Source: an uncultured Bacteroidales bacterium (GTDB lineage Bacteria; Bacteroidota; Bacteroidia; Bacteroidales; Bacteroidaceae). From it: a stretch of DNA of 64,000 bases. The notes beneath the pieces are model-generated. The model worked only from the letters and a program-made list of their open reading frames with translations. It made no database searches and was not told the DNA's origin. The DNA is taken from the NCBI GenBank assembly GCA_902800925.1, contig CADCGD010000004.1, positions 48,495 to 112,494 on the forward strand, read 5' to 3'. A program made the translations under genes and the position numbers. Position 1 is the stretch's first letter. Each line of letters opens with the position of its first letter. This document shows, in pieces, positions 32,989-42,073 of this stretch.

Positions 32989-35900
32989 TTAATTTATTTT
33001 GTAATCCAATGCTGGCGATTGTTCAATATATTGTATCAGTTCACTCTTCACATCGATCATCTTGGTGGTACTCTTCAGCAACACGTGGTTCTTACCCGTC
33101 AGGTCGTGCAACTGGAAGAAGAGCTTCGTCTTACCAGGATGGGCAGCAATCAGCTCTCCCAATTCCGTCACCACCTGGTCGTCCAAGAGGTCGGAAGTCA
33201 ACGAGATGGTGATACGGTCAATGGCACGTTCCTTAATGGTCTGCAGGAACTCAACACCTGTAATGCCAAGGTCTTTCGGCCCGTCAGGGTTATACGAGAA
33301 ACGAGGCTTCACTTTGCCCGTGACATAGACCGAGGCACCCACGCTGAAGAATCCCGATTTGTCACCCCACGTCTCACCAAACAAGGCCAACTCGCCAGAG
33401 CCCACAAAGTCTTCGAGGGTCACGATGCCGAAAGGTTTACCCGTCTTCGTAAAACCAGTACGCACTGCTGTAACGATACCACCGATGGTAACATCCTCAC
33501 GACCTGCCAGATTACCAACATCTGCCAATTCGTCACAACGCGTATTACACAAGTTGTCGAGCACAATCTTATACTCGTCCAACGGATGTGCTGACAGGTA
33601 GATACCTACCAGTTCACGCTCCTTGTTCAGACGTTCGATGTCACTCCAACGCTCCTCACTCTTCGGCAACGTGGGCGTCTGTATCTCCAACTCATCGAAG
33701 GCACCAAACAGCGAATTCTGTGCCTGCTGCTTCTCCGTCTGATAGAGTTGACCGTAACGCATCACGATTTCTATGAAGCCCTCACCCTTGTTATTCGTTG
33801 CAAAGAAATCCTCACGACGATAACCGAAACTGTCGAAGCCACCACTCAATGCCAATGCTTCAAAAGCCTTGCGGTTGACCTGACCGAAATTAACACGCTG
33901 CACGAAGTCGAAGATATCTTTGTAAGGTCCATTCTTCTCACGTTCGTCAATGATAGCCTGAGCCACATTGTCGCCCATACCCTTGATGGCAGCCAGTCCG
34001 AAACGTATCTCACCCTTTTTGTTCACACCGAACTTCTGGTACGACTCGTTGACATCCGGACCCAGCGTAGCAATACCCATCGCCTTGCACTCATCCATCA
34101 ACTTCGTGATTTCCGTTATTTGGTCGCGACGACGACTCATGATAGCCGCCATGAATTCAGCAGGATAGTTGGCTTTGAGGTATGCCGTCTGGTAGGCCAC
34201 CCACGAGTAGCAGGCAGCATGCGACTTGTTGAAAGCATAGGAGGCGAAAGCTTCCCAGTCGCTCCATATCTTGTCGAGCACCTTCGGATCGTGACCGTTC
34301 TTCTTACCACCCTCGATGAACTTCGGTTTCATGGCGTCAACGATATCCTTCTTTTTCTTACCCATGGCCTTACGCAGGGCATCGCTCTCGCCACGGGTGA
34401 AGTCGGCCAGCAGACGCGAGAGCAACATCACCTGCTCCTGATAGACGGTGATACCGTAGGTATCCTTCAGGTATTTCTCCATAACGGGGATATCGTAGGT
34501 GATAGGCTCCTCACCATGCTTACGACGAATAAACTGTGGGATGTAACCCATAGGTCCTGGTCGGTAGAGGGCGTTCATAGCGATAAGATCCTCAAAGACG
34601 GTGGGCTTCAACTCACGCAGATACTTCTGCATACCTGCTGACTCAAACTGGAACGTGCCGATGGTACGTCCCTGCTGATAGAGCTCGAAGGTCTTGGGGT
34701 CGTCGATAGGAATGGTATCCAGATCGACATCAATGCCGCGTGTCTGTTTGATAACTGCACAGGCCTCCTTCATCTCCGACAGCGTCTTCAATCCAAGGAA
34801 GTCCATCTTAATCAAGCCCGTCGACTCAATGACGTGACCATCATACTGCGTACAATTGGTCTTCACATCCTTGAAGTCAGGGTCGTCGGCAGTAGACACA
34901 GGTACCCAGTCAGAAATCGGGTCGCGACAGATGATGAATCCACAGGCATGGATACCCGTGCCACGCACGGTACCTTCCAGCATCTTCGCATATTTGATGG
35001 TATTAGCCAGAGCTCTGTCAGGACTAGCCTCAGCATCCTGCAACTCACGCACCGCCTTAATGGCATTGGGCAAATTCATCTTCGGTGTCTTACCATCCAC
35101 ATCGGGAAGGCGGTCGGGAATAGCCTTACACAGAGCGTTGACCACACCCAATGGCACCTTCTCCACACGGGCCACATCTTTGATAGAGTTCTTCGTGGCC
35201 ATCGTGGCATAGGTGATGATATGTGCACAGTTCTCGTGCCCATACTTATCCTCTACCCACTTCAGCACCTTACCACGTCCGTCATCATCGAAGTCGGTAT
35301 CGATATCAGGCAGTGAGATACGATCAGGATTCAGGAAACGCTCGAATAGCAGATCGTACTTCAACGGGTCTATCTTCGTGATACCCAGACAGTAAGCGAC
35401 TACGGAGCCTGCAGCAGATCCACGTCCTGGACCAACCATCACGCCCAACTCATCGCGTGCAGAGTTGATGAAGTCCTGCACAATGAGGAAGTAGCCTGGG
35501 AAACCCATCGTCTTCATGATGTGCAGTTCGAAACGCACACGATCGTCGACCTCCTTGGGCAATGGCGTGCCGTAGCGACGGGCAGCACCCTCATACGCCA
35601 GTTTGGCCAAGTAGTCGGCCTCGAACTTGATGCGGTACAACTTGTCGTAACCACCCAACTTTTTGATTTTCTTCTCGCCGTCCTCCTGTGATAATGGATT
35701 TTCCCCATTCTCATCAGAGGTAAACTCACGGAACAGGTCGTCCTCCGTAAACTTCTGGCGCCACTGCTCCTCCGTACCGAACTCCTCAGGAATGGGGAAG
35801 AACGGCATGATGGGGTCGTGGTCGATGCTGTATATCTCTACCTTATCTAATATCTCAAGAGTATTCAACAGCGCCTCAGGGACATCCTGGAAGATGTCGT

Positions 35901-36717
35901 TCATCTCCTCACGGGTCTTAAACCACTCCTGCTTGGAGTAGAGCATACGCGTGGGATCATCGAGTTCCTTACCCGTCGACAAACACAACAGATGGTCGTG
36001 GGCCTCGGCATTCTCCTGGTCTACAAAGTGGGCATCGTTGGTACAGACGAGTTTGATGCCATACTCCCGCGCCAGTTCAATGAGCACCTTGTTGGCCTTC
36101 TGCTGCAAGGGAAATGTCTCACGATTGGCACGGATGGTGGGATCTTTCACCTCGTGGCGTTGCAACTCCAGATAATAGTCGTCGCCAAACAGGTTATGAT
36201 ACCACTCTATGGCCTCGCGGGCTCCTGCAATGTCGCCTTTCAAAATCTTGGCAGGCACCTCACCGGCAATACAAGCTGAACAGACGATGAGTCCTTCGTG
36301 GTATTTTTCCAAATCCTCACGGTCAGTACGTGGGCGCATATAGTAGCCGTCCACCCATGAATTGCTGACCAACTTGATAAGATTCTTGTAACCTTTATAG
36401 TTCTTGGCCAATACAATAAGGTGGTAACCACCCTGATCTTCCTTACCACGACGCAGCGACTTAGAGCCATGGCGCGACACATACATCTCACAACCAAAGA
36501 TAGGAATGAAGGGATCCAATCCTTCCTTCTTACGTCCTTTGTTGATGCCGCCCACATAGTCGTGAAACTCCTTGATGCCAAACATATCGCCGTGGTCGGT
36601 AATGGCCATGCCTCGCATTCCGTTGGCAACAGCCTTATCTACCAAGCGTTTGATACTCGACTGTCCATCGAGTATAGAGTAATAAGTATGTACATGTAAG
36701 TGAATGAAATCTTCCAT
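32989..36717 (-). CDS. dnaE: DNA polymerase III alpha subunit
   Basis: This is the main replicative polymerase, 1242 residues from the ATG at 36717. The PHP domain opens with FIHLHVHTYYSILDG and AITDHGDMFG. The catalytic carboxylates lie in SLPDIDTDFDDDGR, with VGPGRGSAAGSVVAYCLGIT just before. An OB-fold region (VTIGGIVTAVRTGFTKTGKP) follows near the C-terminus. A TATCTTTG box lies about 44 bases upstream. It is followed in the same frame by the thioredoxin frame. Confidence 0.97.
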   Translation of the reverse strand: MEDFIHLHVHTYYSILDGQSSIKRLVDKAVANGMRGMAITDHGDMFGIKEFHDYVGGINKGRKKEGLDPFIPIFGCEMYVSRHGSKSLRRGKEDQGGYHLIVLAKNYKGYKNLIKLVSNSWVDGYYMRPRTDREDLEKYHEGLIVCSACIAGEVPAKILKGDIAGAREAIEWYHNLFGDDYYLELQRHEVKDPTIRANRETFPLQQKANKVLIELAREYGIKLVCTNDAHFVDQENAEAHDHLLCLSTGKELDDPTRMLYSKQEWFKTREEMNDIFQDVPEALLNTLEILDKVEIYSIDHDPIMPFFPIPEEFGTEEQWRQKFTEDDLFREFTSDENGENPLSQEDGEKKIKKLGGYDKLYRIKFEADYLAKLAYEGAARRYGTPLPKEVDDRVRFELHIMKTMGFPGYFLIVQDFINSARDELGVMVGPGRGSAAGSVVAYCLGITKIDPLKYDLLFERFLNPDRISLPDIDTDFDDDGRGKVLKWVEDKYGHENCAHIITYATMATKNSIKDVARVEKVPLGVVNALCKAIPDRLPDVDGKTPKMNLPNAIKAVRELQDAEASPDRALANTIKYAKMLEGTVRGTGIHACGFIICRDPISDWVPVSTADDPDFKDVKTNCTQYDGHVIESTGLIKMDFLGLKTLSEMKEACAVIKQTRGIDVDLDTIPIDDPKTFELYQQGRTIGTFQFESAGMQKYLRELKPTVFEDLIAMNALYRPGPMGYIPQFIRRKHGEEPITYDIPVMEKYLKDTYGITVYQEQVMLLSRLLADFTRGESDALRKAMGKKKKDIVDAMKPKFIEGGKKNGHDPKVLDKIWSDWEAFASYAFNKSHAACYSWVAYQTAYLKANYPAEFMAAIMSRRRDQITEITKLMDECKAMGIATLGPDVNESYQKFGVNKKGEIRFGLAAIKGMGDNVAQAIIDEREKNGPYKDIFDFVQRVNFGQVNRKAFEALALSGGFDSFGYRREDFFATNNKGEGFIEIVMRYGQLYQTEKQQAQNSLFGAFDELEIQTPTLPKSEERWSDIERLNKERELVGIYLSAHPLDEYKIVLDNLCNTRCDELADVGNLAGREDVTIGGIVTAVRTGFTKTGKPFGIVTLEDFVGSGELALFGETWGDKSGFFSVGASVYVTGKVKPRFSYNPDGPKDLGITGVEFLQTIKERAIDRITISLTSDLLDDQVVTELGELIAAHPGKTKLFFQLHDLTGKNHVLLKSTTKMIDVKSELIQYIEQSPALDYKIN

Positions 36718-36760
36718 ATTGCGTGCCACACTTCGACCTTTAGGTTGAAGAATTTATGCG

Positions 36761-36768
36761 CAAAGATA
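36761..36768 (-). promoter_or_regulatory. -7 box of dnaE
   Basis: TATCTTTG on the minus strand. The short leader holds an imperfect hairpin made of CTTCAACC and GGTCGAAG around TAAA. Confidence 0.6.
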
Positions 36769-36862
36769 CGTCGAAAAGGCGAGAATACCAAAAAAATTCA
36801 TAATTATTAAGCGTAAATCAAAAATTCTTCACTATTCACTTTTCTCTTTTCGCTTTTTTTAT

Positions 36863-36870
36863 TACCTTTG
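36863..36870 (+). promoter_or_regulatory. -7 box of psd-pssA
   Basis: TACCTTTG on the plus strand. RNA would start near 36875, which excludes the TTG at 36875 as a start codon and favours the ATG at 36899. A TTCACT word repeat lies just upstream. Confidence 0.65.
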
Positions 36871-36898
36871 CATATTGAAAAAAGCTATTAACTACCTC

Positions 36899-37588
36899 AT
36901 GGGAGAAAGAATTAAGAAACTCAAGAATATCCGCATACATCGTGAAGGCACCAACGAGCTCACGCTCAGCATGCTGACAATAGCACTTATTGGCACCGTC
37001 TTATGGTACGCCCTCGACTCTACTATTCCTTTCTGGATATTCGTCATCGTCTTTGGTGCCGCATGGCTGATAGCCCTCAATTTCTACCGTTGTCCTATCC
37101 GCTATTATAATGGCGACACCGACAAATTGGTGGTGGCTCCTGCCGACGGAAAGATTGTTGTCGTAGAGGAAGCAGAGGAAAACACCTACTTTCACGACAA
37201 GCGTCTCATGATTAGTATTTTCATGAGTCCACTGAACGTTCACGCCAACTGGTTCCCTGTTGACGGCAAGGTGAAGTTTGTCAAGCACTTTGACGGCAAC
37301 TACCACAAGGCCTGGCTCCCCAAAGCCAGTGAGGAGAATGAACATGCGGATATCATGATTACAACACCTGACGGACAAGACATCCTGTGTCGCCAGATTG
37401 CCGGTGCTTTGGCTCGCCGCATCGTTACCTACGCCAAGGAAGGAGAGGAGTGCTACATTGACGAACACCTGGGCTTCATCAAACTGGGTTCGCGCGTCGA
37501 TGTCTATCTGCCACTGACCGCTCGTGCTTGCGTGACGATGAACCAGCCCACCACAGGCGACCAGACCGTCATCGCCAAACTTGCCTAA
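36899..37588 (+). CDS. psd: Phosphatidylserine decarboxylase
   Basis: The 229-residue enzyme makes phosphatidylethanolamine from phosphatidylserine. It has two N-terminal membrane helices (about residues 22-60), the conserved [14 protein letters not shown] and [15 protein letters not shown], and the self-cleavage region [13 protein letters not shown] in which the serine of LGS becomes the pyruvoyl group. The length fits the short bacterial class. It is followed by pssA, the preceding step of the pathway, after 35 bases. Confidence 0.95.
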   Translation: MGERIKKLKNIRIHREGTNELTLSMLTIALIGTVLWYALDSTIPFWIFVIVFGAAWLIALNFYRCPIRYYNGDTDKLVVAPADGKIVVVEEAEENTYFHDKRLMISIFMSPLNVHANWFPVDGKVKFVKHFDGNYHKAWLPKASEENEHADIMITTPDGQDILCRQIAGALARRIVTYAKEGEECYIDEHLGFIKLGSRVDVYLPLTARACVTMNQPTTGDQTVIAKLA

Positions 37589-37623
37589 AAAGTCCTTTAG
37601 TCCTGTAGTCGTTGCAAAGAAAC

Positions 37624-38328
37624 ATGAAGCTACTCAATATTCCAAATATCATCACTTGCCTGAATCTGATTTCGGGTTGCATAGCCACCTTTTGGGCATT
37701 CCAAGGCGACTACCGCATGGCATTGCTATTCATCATTATCGGTGCCGTTTTCGATTTCTTCGATGGTATGGTAGCGCGCCTGTTGCACGTTTCCTCCCCT
37801 ATTGGCAAGGAGCTCGACTCATTGGCAGACGACATCACCTTCGGTTTTGCCCCCTCTGCCATCATCTTCAGCTACCTGAACGAGTCCTGTGCGGCAGCAA
37901 ACTCTACACTCTGCACTCTACACTCTATACTTCCGTTCGTGGCATTTATCCTCGCAGCCTTCTCAGCATTACGCTTGGCAAAGTTCAACCTCGATGAGCG
38001 TCAGGCTTTGGGATTCATCGGACTGCCCACTCCTGCCAACGCCCTCTTCTGGGGAGCGCTGATTGGTGGTTTGCAGGGCTACGACATCCATTTCGAGGGT
38101 ATCGAGTGGTGTATCATTGCAGGCATCTTCATCAGCAGCTACCTGCTGATTAGCGAAATACCAATGTTTGCCCTAAAGTTCAAGACATGGGGCTGGAAGG
38201 GCAACGAGATCAAATACATCTTCCTGCTGACCTGCATACCGATGCTCTTTCTGGGCATCTTCGGACTGGCCGCCATCATTGCATGGTATGTCATCCTGTC
38301 AGCAGTAAATACCTATATGTTAAACTAA
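37624..38328 (+). CDS. pssA: CDP-diacylglycerol-serine O-phosphatidyltransferase
   Basis: The ATG at 37624 gives 234 residues starting with MKLLNIPNIITCLNLISG, the usual opening. The CDP-alcohol phosphatidyltransferase motif is complete: DG (47-48), AR (51-52), G61, D65 and D69. The enzyme makes phosphatidylserine for Psd. About 15 residues near 88-103 (AANSTLCTLHSIL) lie in the loop between helices and match the second half of the palindromic element of cobT and cobU. Confidence 0.95.
   Translation: MKLLNIPNIITCLNLISGCIATFWAFQGDYRMALLFIIIGAVFDFFDGMVARLLHVSSPIGKELDSLADDITFGFAPSAIIFSYLNESCAAANSTLCTLHSILPFVAFILAAFSALRLAKFNLDERQALGFIGLPTPANALFWGALIGGLQGYDIHFEGIEWCIIAGIFISSYLLISEIPMFALKFKTWGWKGNEIKYIFLLTCIPMLFLGIFGLAAIIAWYVILSAVNTYMLN
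37891..37932 (+). repeat. Half copy of the cobT/cobU palindromic element in pssA
   Basis: GCGGCAGCAAACTCTACACT and the following ACTCT words match one arm plus the flank of the element, in coding orientation and in the same reading frame (AANSTLCTLHSIL versus AVANSPLSTLHSIL). The other arm is absent. Confidence 0.75.
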
Positions 38329-38340
38329 CCATCCGTTATT

Positions 38341-38715
38341 ATGTTAAAAGGCCTATTAGGCTTCTTTGCCTTTATATTCTTCCTGATTGTTCTCATCCTG
38401 TTGTTGGTGGGAAGCTATCTCTACCGCACTTACCGAAAGATACGTATTGCCACTCAACGCGCAGCAGAACGTCAGGCCCAGCAACACCGTGAGGAGACAG
38501 GAAGACAGCGCCAACAGTACAGCCAGCGTCAGCAGACGTGGAGCACTCAGAATCAGAGTGCTCAGGGTTTCCAGAACGCTGAGGGAGGCGACCAGCCTCG
38601 CACCACGCAGACAGCTACTGGCGAGACTATCATAGACAATCGCCATCAAGAGCGCGAGAACAAGAAGATTTTCGACGACTCCGATGGCGAATATGTAGAT
38701 TTCGTTGAAGAATAA
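38341..38715 (+). CDS. DUF4834 family membrane-anchored protein
   Basis: The 124-residue protein has one N-terminal membrane helix (residues about 5-26), a basic segment, a low-complexity glutamine/arginine-rich middle (about residues 38-75) and an acidic end KIFDDSDGEYVDFVEE, which is the conserved tail of DUF4834. The function is unknown. It follows pssA by 12 bases and is read together with psd and pssA. Confidence 0.8.
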   Translation: MLKGLLGFFAFIFFLIVLILLLVGSYLYRTYRKIRIATQRAAERQAQQHREETGRQRQQYSQRQQTWSTQNQSAQGFQNAEGGDQPRTTQTATGETIIDNRHQERENKKIFDDSDGEYVDFVEE

Positions 38716-38739
38716 CCATCATAAAACCTAAATACGAAT

Positions 38740-40296
38740 ATGGACAATATTAATTTCAAACGTTCAACATTGTTGTGCCTTGTGCTCAGCATCCTTTTCA
38801 TTGGCATCCACGTCTATAACCAAGTTGTATTACGGAACACGCTACCCACCCAGTTAGGCTATGTCCATTTGGAGAAAAATACGGACCTGATGGCATACGG
38901 AGTAACAAATGACGAAATAAAGATACCAGTACATAAGGGCGACAGTTTGCTTATTCTCGGATTCCGTGATTCCGACACATACCACCCTGCCCAACTGCTT
39001 GTCGAGACTGCTGACGGGCAACGTGGTTTCATTAGCACCATCGAGTTAGGATATCCGCAACTGTATAGAAGCAATGACCTTGTCGACACGATAAGCATCA
39101 TCTCTATCAAGCCTGCCAGCAAGGATAAGAAAGAGTCTCCGAAGGTAAATATCCGCCTTGCTAATGGCGACACGAAGGAAGTAGGCTACGGCAGTCTGCA
39201 TGCTGTACTTCCCGACGACATCAGGAACTGGGAATACAACGGCAAGGGCAACTACTACATGTCGGAAAAGAAATTCAAACGTCTCTATGTCGGCAAGTCA
39301 CTACAGGAGGCCGCTAGTCTCTATCGCCCCTACACTACAGCTGTGCGCACGAAAGACGGCTTGGTGGTGAAGTTCAACACTGTCGAGGTTTTCTTCAAAG
39401 AGGAAGGTCGGTTTGCTAATCCGGTCATCACCTACGACAACGACCTCAACTATCAGTCGCATGAGATGACCGTCTTCCACGGCAATAACGGTTTTGCCAT
39501 GCGCTGGGTACCATTTATCGAACCCATCATCGACTTCGATCCGCTGGCGACCCTCATCCAAGGAGAATTCTACGAAAACTATATCTACGGTGCCGACTTC
39601 AGTCTTGCTGGTGGCAACAAACCTTGGTGGATGTGGGGACTTGCCGGACTCTACCTCCTTTTCGCCTTCTTCTGGCTCATCTGTACACCCATGATTCCTG
39701 CAGTGGTAATGGGCGCAGCCATGCAGTGCCGCTATACCTTCTATCACCTGAACGATAATATTCTGGAATGGTGCATCCGTGGTATCACTTATATAGCCAT
39801 CTACCTGTGGTTCGTTCTGCTTATAACATGGGGAACATTGTGGTGGATAGCCCTACCAATGATGTGCATTGTTCTATGGGCTCCAGGAATCGCTACCAAG
39901 CCTCTCTCCACCTTTCCACACAATCGCTGCGAGAATTGTCGCCGCATGTGGTGCAACCGTTTTAAGGAAAACGAAATACTGGAGGACTTCACCCGATGGG
40001 AAATGGTTTCGGAAAAGGGTAACCTGCTCCATCAGGAACACAGTTCGTATAAGACATGGACAGAGACCACCTATAATGATGGCCATACCACAAAGAGTAA
40101 CGAGAAAACTCATCATGTCACCGATTCCACCTATGCCGTCCACAACTACAATGTGCTGTTCCTATACCATCCCTACAACGAGATCTACGAATGTGCCGGC
40201 TGCGGCCATATTGAGAAGATTTACAAATATACCCGTGAGGAACTGGAAAGGAAGTATATGAGTTCGAACACCACTACGATAACGACGGAAACATAA
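38740..40296 (+). CDS. Unknown multi-pass membrane protein with CxxC pairs
   Basis: I do not recognise this 518-residue protein. It has one N-terminal membrane helix (about 9-27), a soluble extracytoplasmic part (about 30-290; the segment around 60-110 could be an SH3-like domain with IPVHKGDSLLILGFRDSD), then four hydrophobic helices (about 294-390) and a C-terminal soluble part. The last part has two cysteine pairs, CENC...C near 397-405 and CAGC near 486, which could hold one zinc ion. It closes the psd-pssA-DUF4834 unit and is followed by a strong terminator. Confidence 0.75.
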   Translation: MDNINFKRSTLLCLVLSILFIGIHVYNQVVLRNTLPTQLGYVHLEKNTDLMAYGVTNDEIKIPVHKGDSLLILGFRDSDTYHPAQLLVETADGQRGFISTIELGYPQLYRSNDLVDTISIISIKPASKDKKESPKVNIRLANGDTKEVGYGSLHAVLPDDIRNWEYNGKGNYYMSEKKFKRLYVGKSLQEAASLYRPYTTAVRTKDGLVVKFNTVEVFFKEEGRFANPVITYDNDLNYQSHEMTVFHGNNGFAMRWVPFIEPIIDFDPLATLIQGEFYENYIYGADFSLAGGNKPWWMWGLAGLYLLFAFFWLICTPMIPAVVMGAAMQCRYTFYHLNDNILEWCIRGITYIAIYLWFVLLITWGTLWWIALPMMCIVLWAPGIATKPLSTFPHNRCENCRRMWCNRFKENEILEDFTRWEMVSEKGNLLHQEHSSYKTWTETTYNDGHTTKSNEKTHHVTDSTYAVHNYNVLFLYHPYNEIYECAGCGHIEKIYKYTREELERKYMSSNTTTITTET

Positions 40297-40313
40297 TCGT
40301 TGTGAACAAACAG

Positions 40314-40356
40314 CAAATTAAGAGGCGACATCATTTCGACGTCGCCTCTTAATTTG
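40314..40356. terminator. Bidirectional terminator between the membrane-protein gene and pyrH
   Basis: A perfect 16-bp stem (40314-40329 with 40341-40356; core AAGAGGCGAC / GTCGCCTCTT) with an 11-base loop and A/T-rich flanks on both sides, placed between convergent genes. Confidence 0.85.
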
Positions 40357-40370
40357 TTATGTATTCGTTA

Positions 40371-41081
40371 TTAGTTGTGGACTAACGTGCCAATCTCCTC
40401 GCCGTCCATCACCTTCTTCAGGTTGCCGACAATATCCATGTTGAACACATAGATGGGCAGGTTGTTGTCCTGACACATGCAGATAGCCGTGAGGTCCATC
40501 ACCTTCAGGCCTCGCGCGAGTACCTCTTTATAAGTAATAGCGTCGAACTTGGTAGCAGTGGGATCCTTCTCGGGGTCAGCGGTATAGATGCCATCCACAC
40601 GAGTGCCCTTCAGCATGACGTCAGCCTCAATCTCGATGCCACGCAGACTAGAGCCTGTATCGGTCGTAAAGTAAGGAGAGCCCGTACCTGCTGAGAAGAT
40701 GCAGACATAGCCAGCCTCCATGGCCTCGATAGCCTTCCACTTGGTGTAGAACTCACCGATAGGCTCCATGCGGATAGCCGTCAGCACCTTGTTCTTCACA
40801 CCAATAGCACCCAGTGCCGAGCTCAGCGCCAGCGAGTTGATGACGGTGGCGCACATACCCATCTGGTCGCCCTTCACACGGTCGAAACCCTTCTGTGAGC
40901 CAGAGAGTCCACGGAAGATATTACCACCACCGATGACGATGCCAATCTGCACCCCCATCTCACTCACTTCCTTAATCTGCTTGGCATAGTCGCTCAAGCG
41001 CTCAGGGTCGATACCGTAACCCTGCTTACCCATCAGGCTCTCACCCGACAGCTTCAATAGAATCCTTTTAAATCTTGCCAT
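40371..41081 (-). CDS. pyrH: UMP kinase
   Basis: The 236-residue enzyme phosphorylates UMP with ATP, as a homohexamer of the amino-acid-kinase fold. Marks: RILLKLSGESLMG, IGIVIGGGNIFRG, FSAGTGSPYFTTDT and GTRVDGIYTADPEKDPTA. The length is typical. An 8-base repeat array lies directly upstream (41094-41165) and no consensus promoter is visible in it. Confidence 0.97.
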   Translation of the reverse strand: MARFKRILLKLSGESLMGKQGYGIDPERLSDYAKQIKEVSEMGVQIGIVIGGGNIFRGLSGSQKGFDRVKGDQMGMCATVINSLALSSALGAIGVKNKVLTAIRMEPIGEFYTKWKAIEAMEAGYVCIFSAGTGSPYFTTDTGSSLRGIEIEADVMLKGTRVDGIYTADPEKDPTATKFDAITYKEVLARGLKVMDLTAICMCQDNNLPIYVFNMDIVGNLKKVMDGEEIGTLVHN

Positions 41082-41093
41082 AATATTATATCT

Positions 41094-41165
41094 TTTCGAT
41101 GTTTCGATAGTTCGATGCTTCGATGTTTCGACGTTTCGACATTTCGATGTTTCGAGGTTTCGACC
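41094..41165. repeat. Octanucleotide array A (pyrH-birA)
   Basis: Nine tandem 8-base units of the type TTTCGATG. They are the reverse complement of the CGAAACAT units in arrays B and C, so birA is bounded by the same repeat in opposite orientations. Confidence 0.85.
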
Positions 41166-41237
41166 GCAAAGTTACGAAAAAACAAGTGAAGAACAAAGAA
41201 AATACATTTTTTATTTTGTATTGTGCACGCTTATTCA

Positions 41238-41245
41238 TAACTTTG
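41238..41245 (+). promoter_or_regulatory. -7 box of birA, predicted leaderless
   Basis: TAACTTTG, then CAAT, then the ATG at 41250. With usual spacing the RNA begins at the start codon. Confidence 0.65.
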
Positions 41246-41249
41246 CAAT

Positions 41250-41966
41250 ATGGAATGGGACATAATACATATTGCAGAGACTGACTCAACGAATCACTGG
41301 CTACGCGAAAACCGACAGCTAACAGCTAATAGTCAGAAGGCCATAGCCGTCTACGCTGACTACCAGACGGCAGGACGTGGCTGTGGCACCAACCGCTGGG
41401 AGTCTGAGCGTCACAAGAATCTTCTGTTCTCGCTATTGCTGCACCCAAAACAAATACACGCTTCCAAACAGTTTCATATCTCGATGGCAGTCTCACTAGC
41501 CATTACGGAGGCATTAGGACAATATATCGGTAACCTCAGCATCAAGTGGCCCAACGACATATATTGGAAGAACGGTAAACTGGCGGGCATCCTGATAGAG
41601 AACACCCTGAAGGGCACGATGATCAAGGACAGCATCATTGGTGTGGGAATAAACGTCAACCAGCAACATTTTAGCAGCGACGCCCCTAACCCCGTGTCAA
41701 TATGGCAGATTTGCGAACGAGAGACAGACCGTAAAAAACTCCTGCACGACATACTGAATTGCTTAGACCACTATCTGTATCACGACATCAAGCAGCAGTA
41801 CTGCGCCATGCTCTACAGGCGGCAGGGATTCCATCCCTACACCGACAAAAACGGTGCCTTCATGGCTGAAATTGTGGACGTAGCGGACGACGGCCACCTG
41901 CTGCTGCGCGATGACAACGGAAAGGAGCGCTGCTATGCCTTCAAGGAAGTGCAGTTCATCATTTAG
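41250..41966 (+). CDS. birA: Biotin-[acetyl-CoA-carboxylase] ligase
   Basis: The 238-residue protein is the catalytic form of BirA without the DNA-binding domain. It activates biotin with ATP and attaches it to the carrier protein. Marks: DSTNHWLRE, TAGRGCGTNRWES, IKWPNDIYWKNGKLAGILIE (family KWPND and GKLAGIL) and VGINVNQ. The start codon is four bases after a TAACTTTG box. A short word repeat (CAGCTAACAGCTAATAG, 41316-41332) encodes QLTANS in the loop between the first helix and the next strand. Confidence 0.95.
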   Translation: MEWDIIHIAETDSTNHWLRENRQLTANSQKAIAVYADYQTAGRGCGTNRWESERHKNLLFSLLLHPKQIHASKQFHISMAVSLAITEALGQYIGNLSIKWPNDIYWKNGKLAGILIENTLKGTMIKDSIIGVGINVNQQHFSSDAPNPVSIWQICERETDRKKLLHDILNCLDHYLYHDIKQQYCAMLYRRQGFHPYTDKNGAFMAEIVDVADDGHLLLRDDNGKERCYAFKEVQFII

Positions 41967-41974
41967 CAAGACAT

Positions 41975-42056
41975 CGAAGCCTCGAAATATCGAAACATCG
42001 AAGCCTCGAAAAGACTCGAAATATCGAAGCATCGAAATATCGAAACATCGAAACAT
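41975..42056. repeat. Octanucleotide array B (birA to four-helix-bundle gene)
   Basis: Ten CGAAACAT-type units with one 2-base phase slip after the fifth unit. It begins nine bases after the birA stop and ends 17 bases before the next ATG. Confidence 0.88.
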
Positions 42057-42073
42057 CATAAAATAAAAAAACA

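Noticed and set aside
36875-36898. TTG start codon for psd giving eight more residues
   Set aside because: The TACCTTTG box at 36863-36870 places the RNA start at about this codon; the ATG at 36899 also begins the conserved part.
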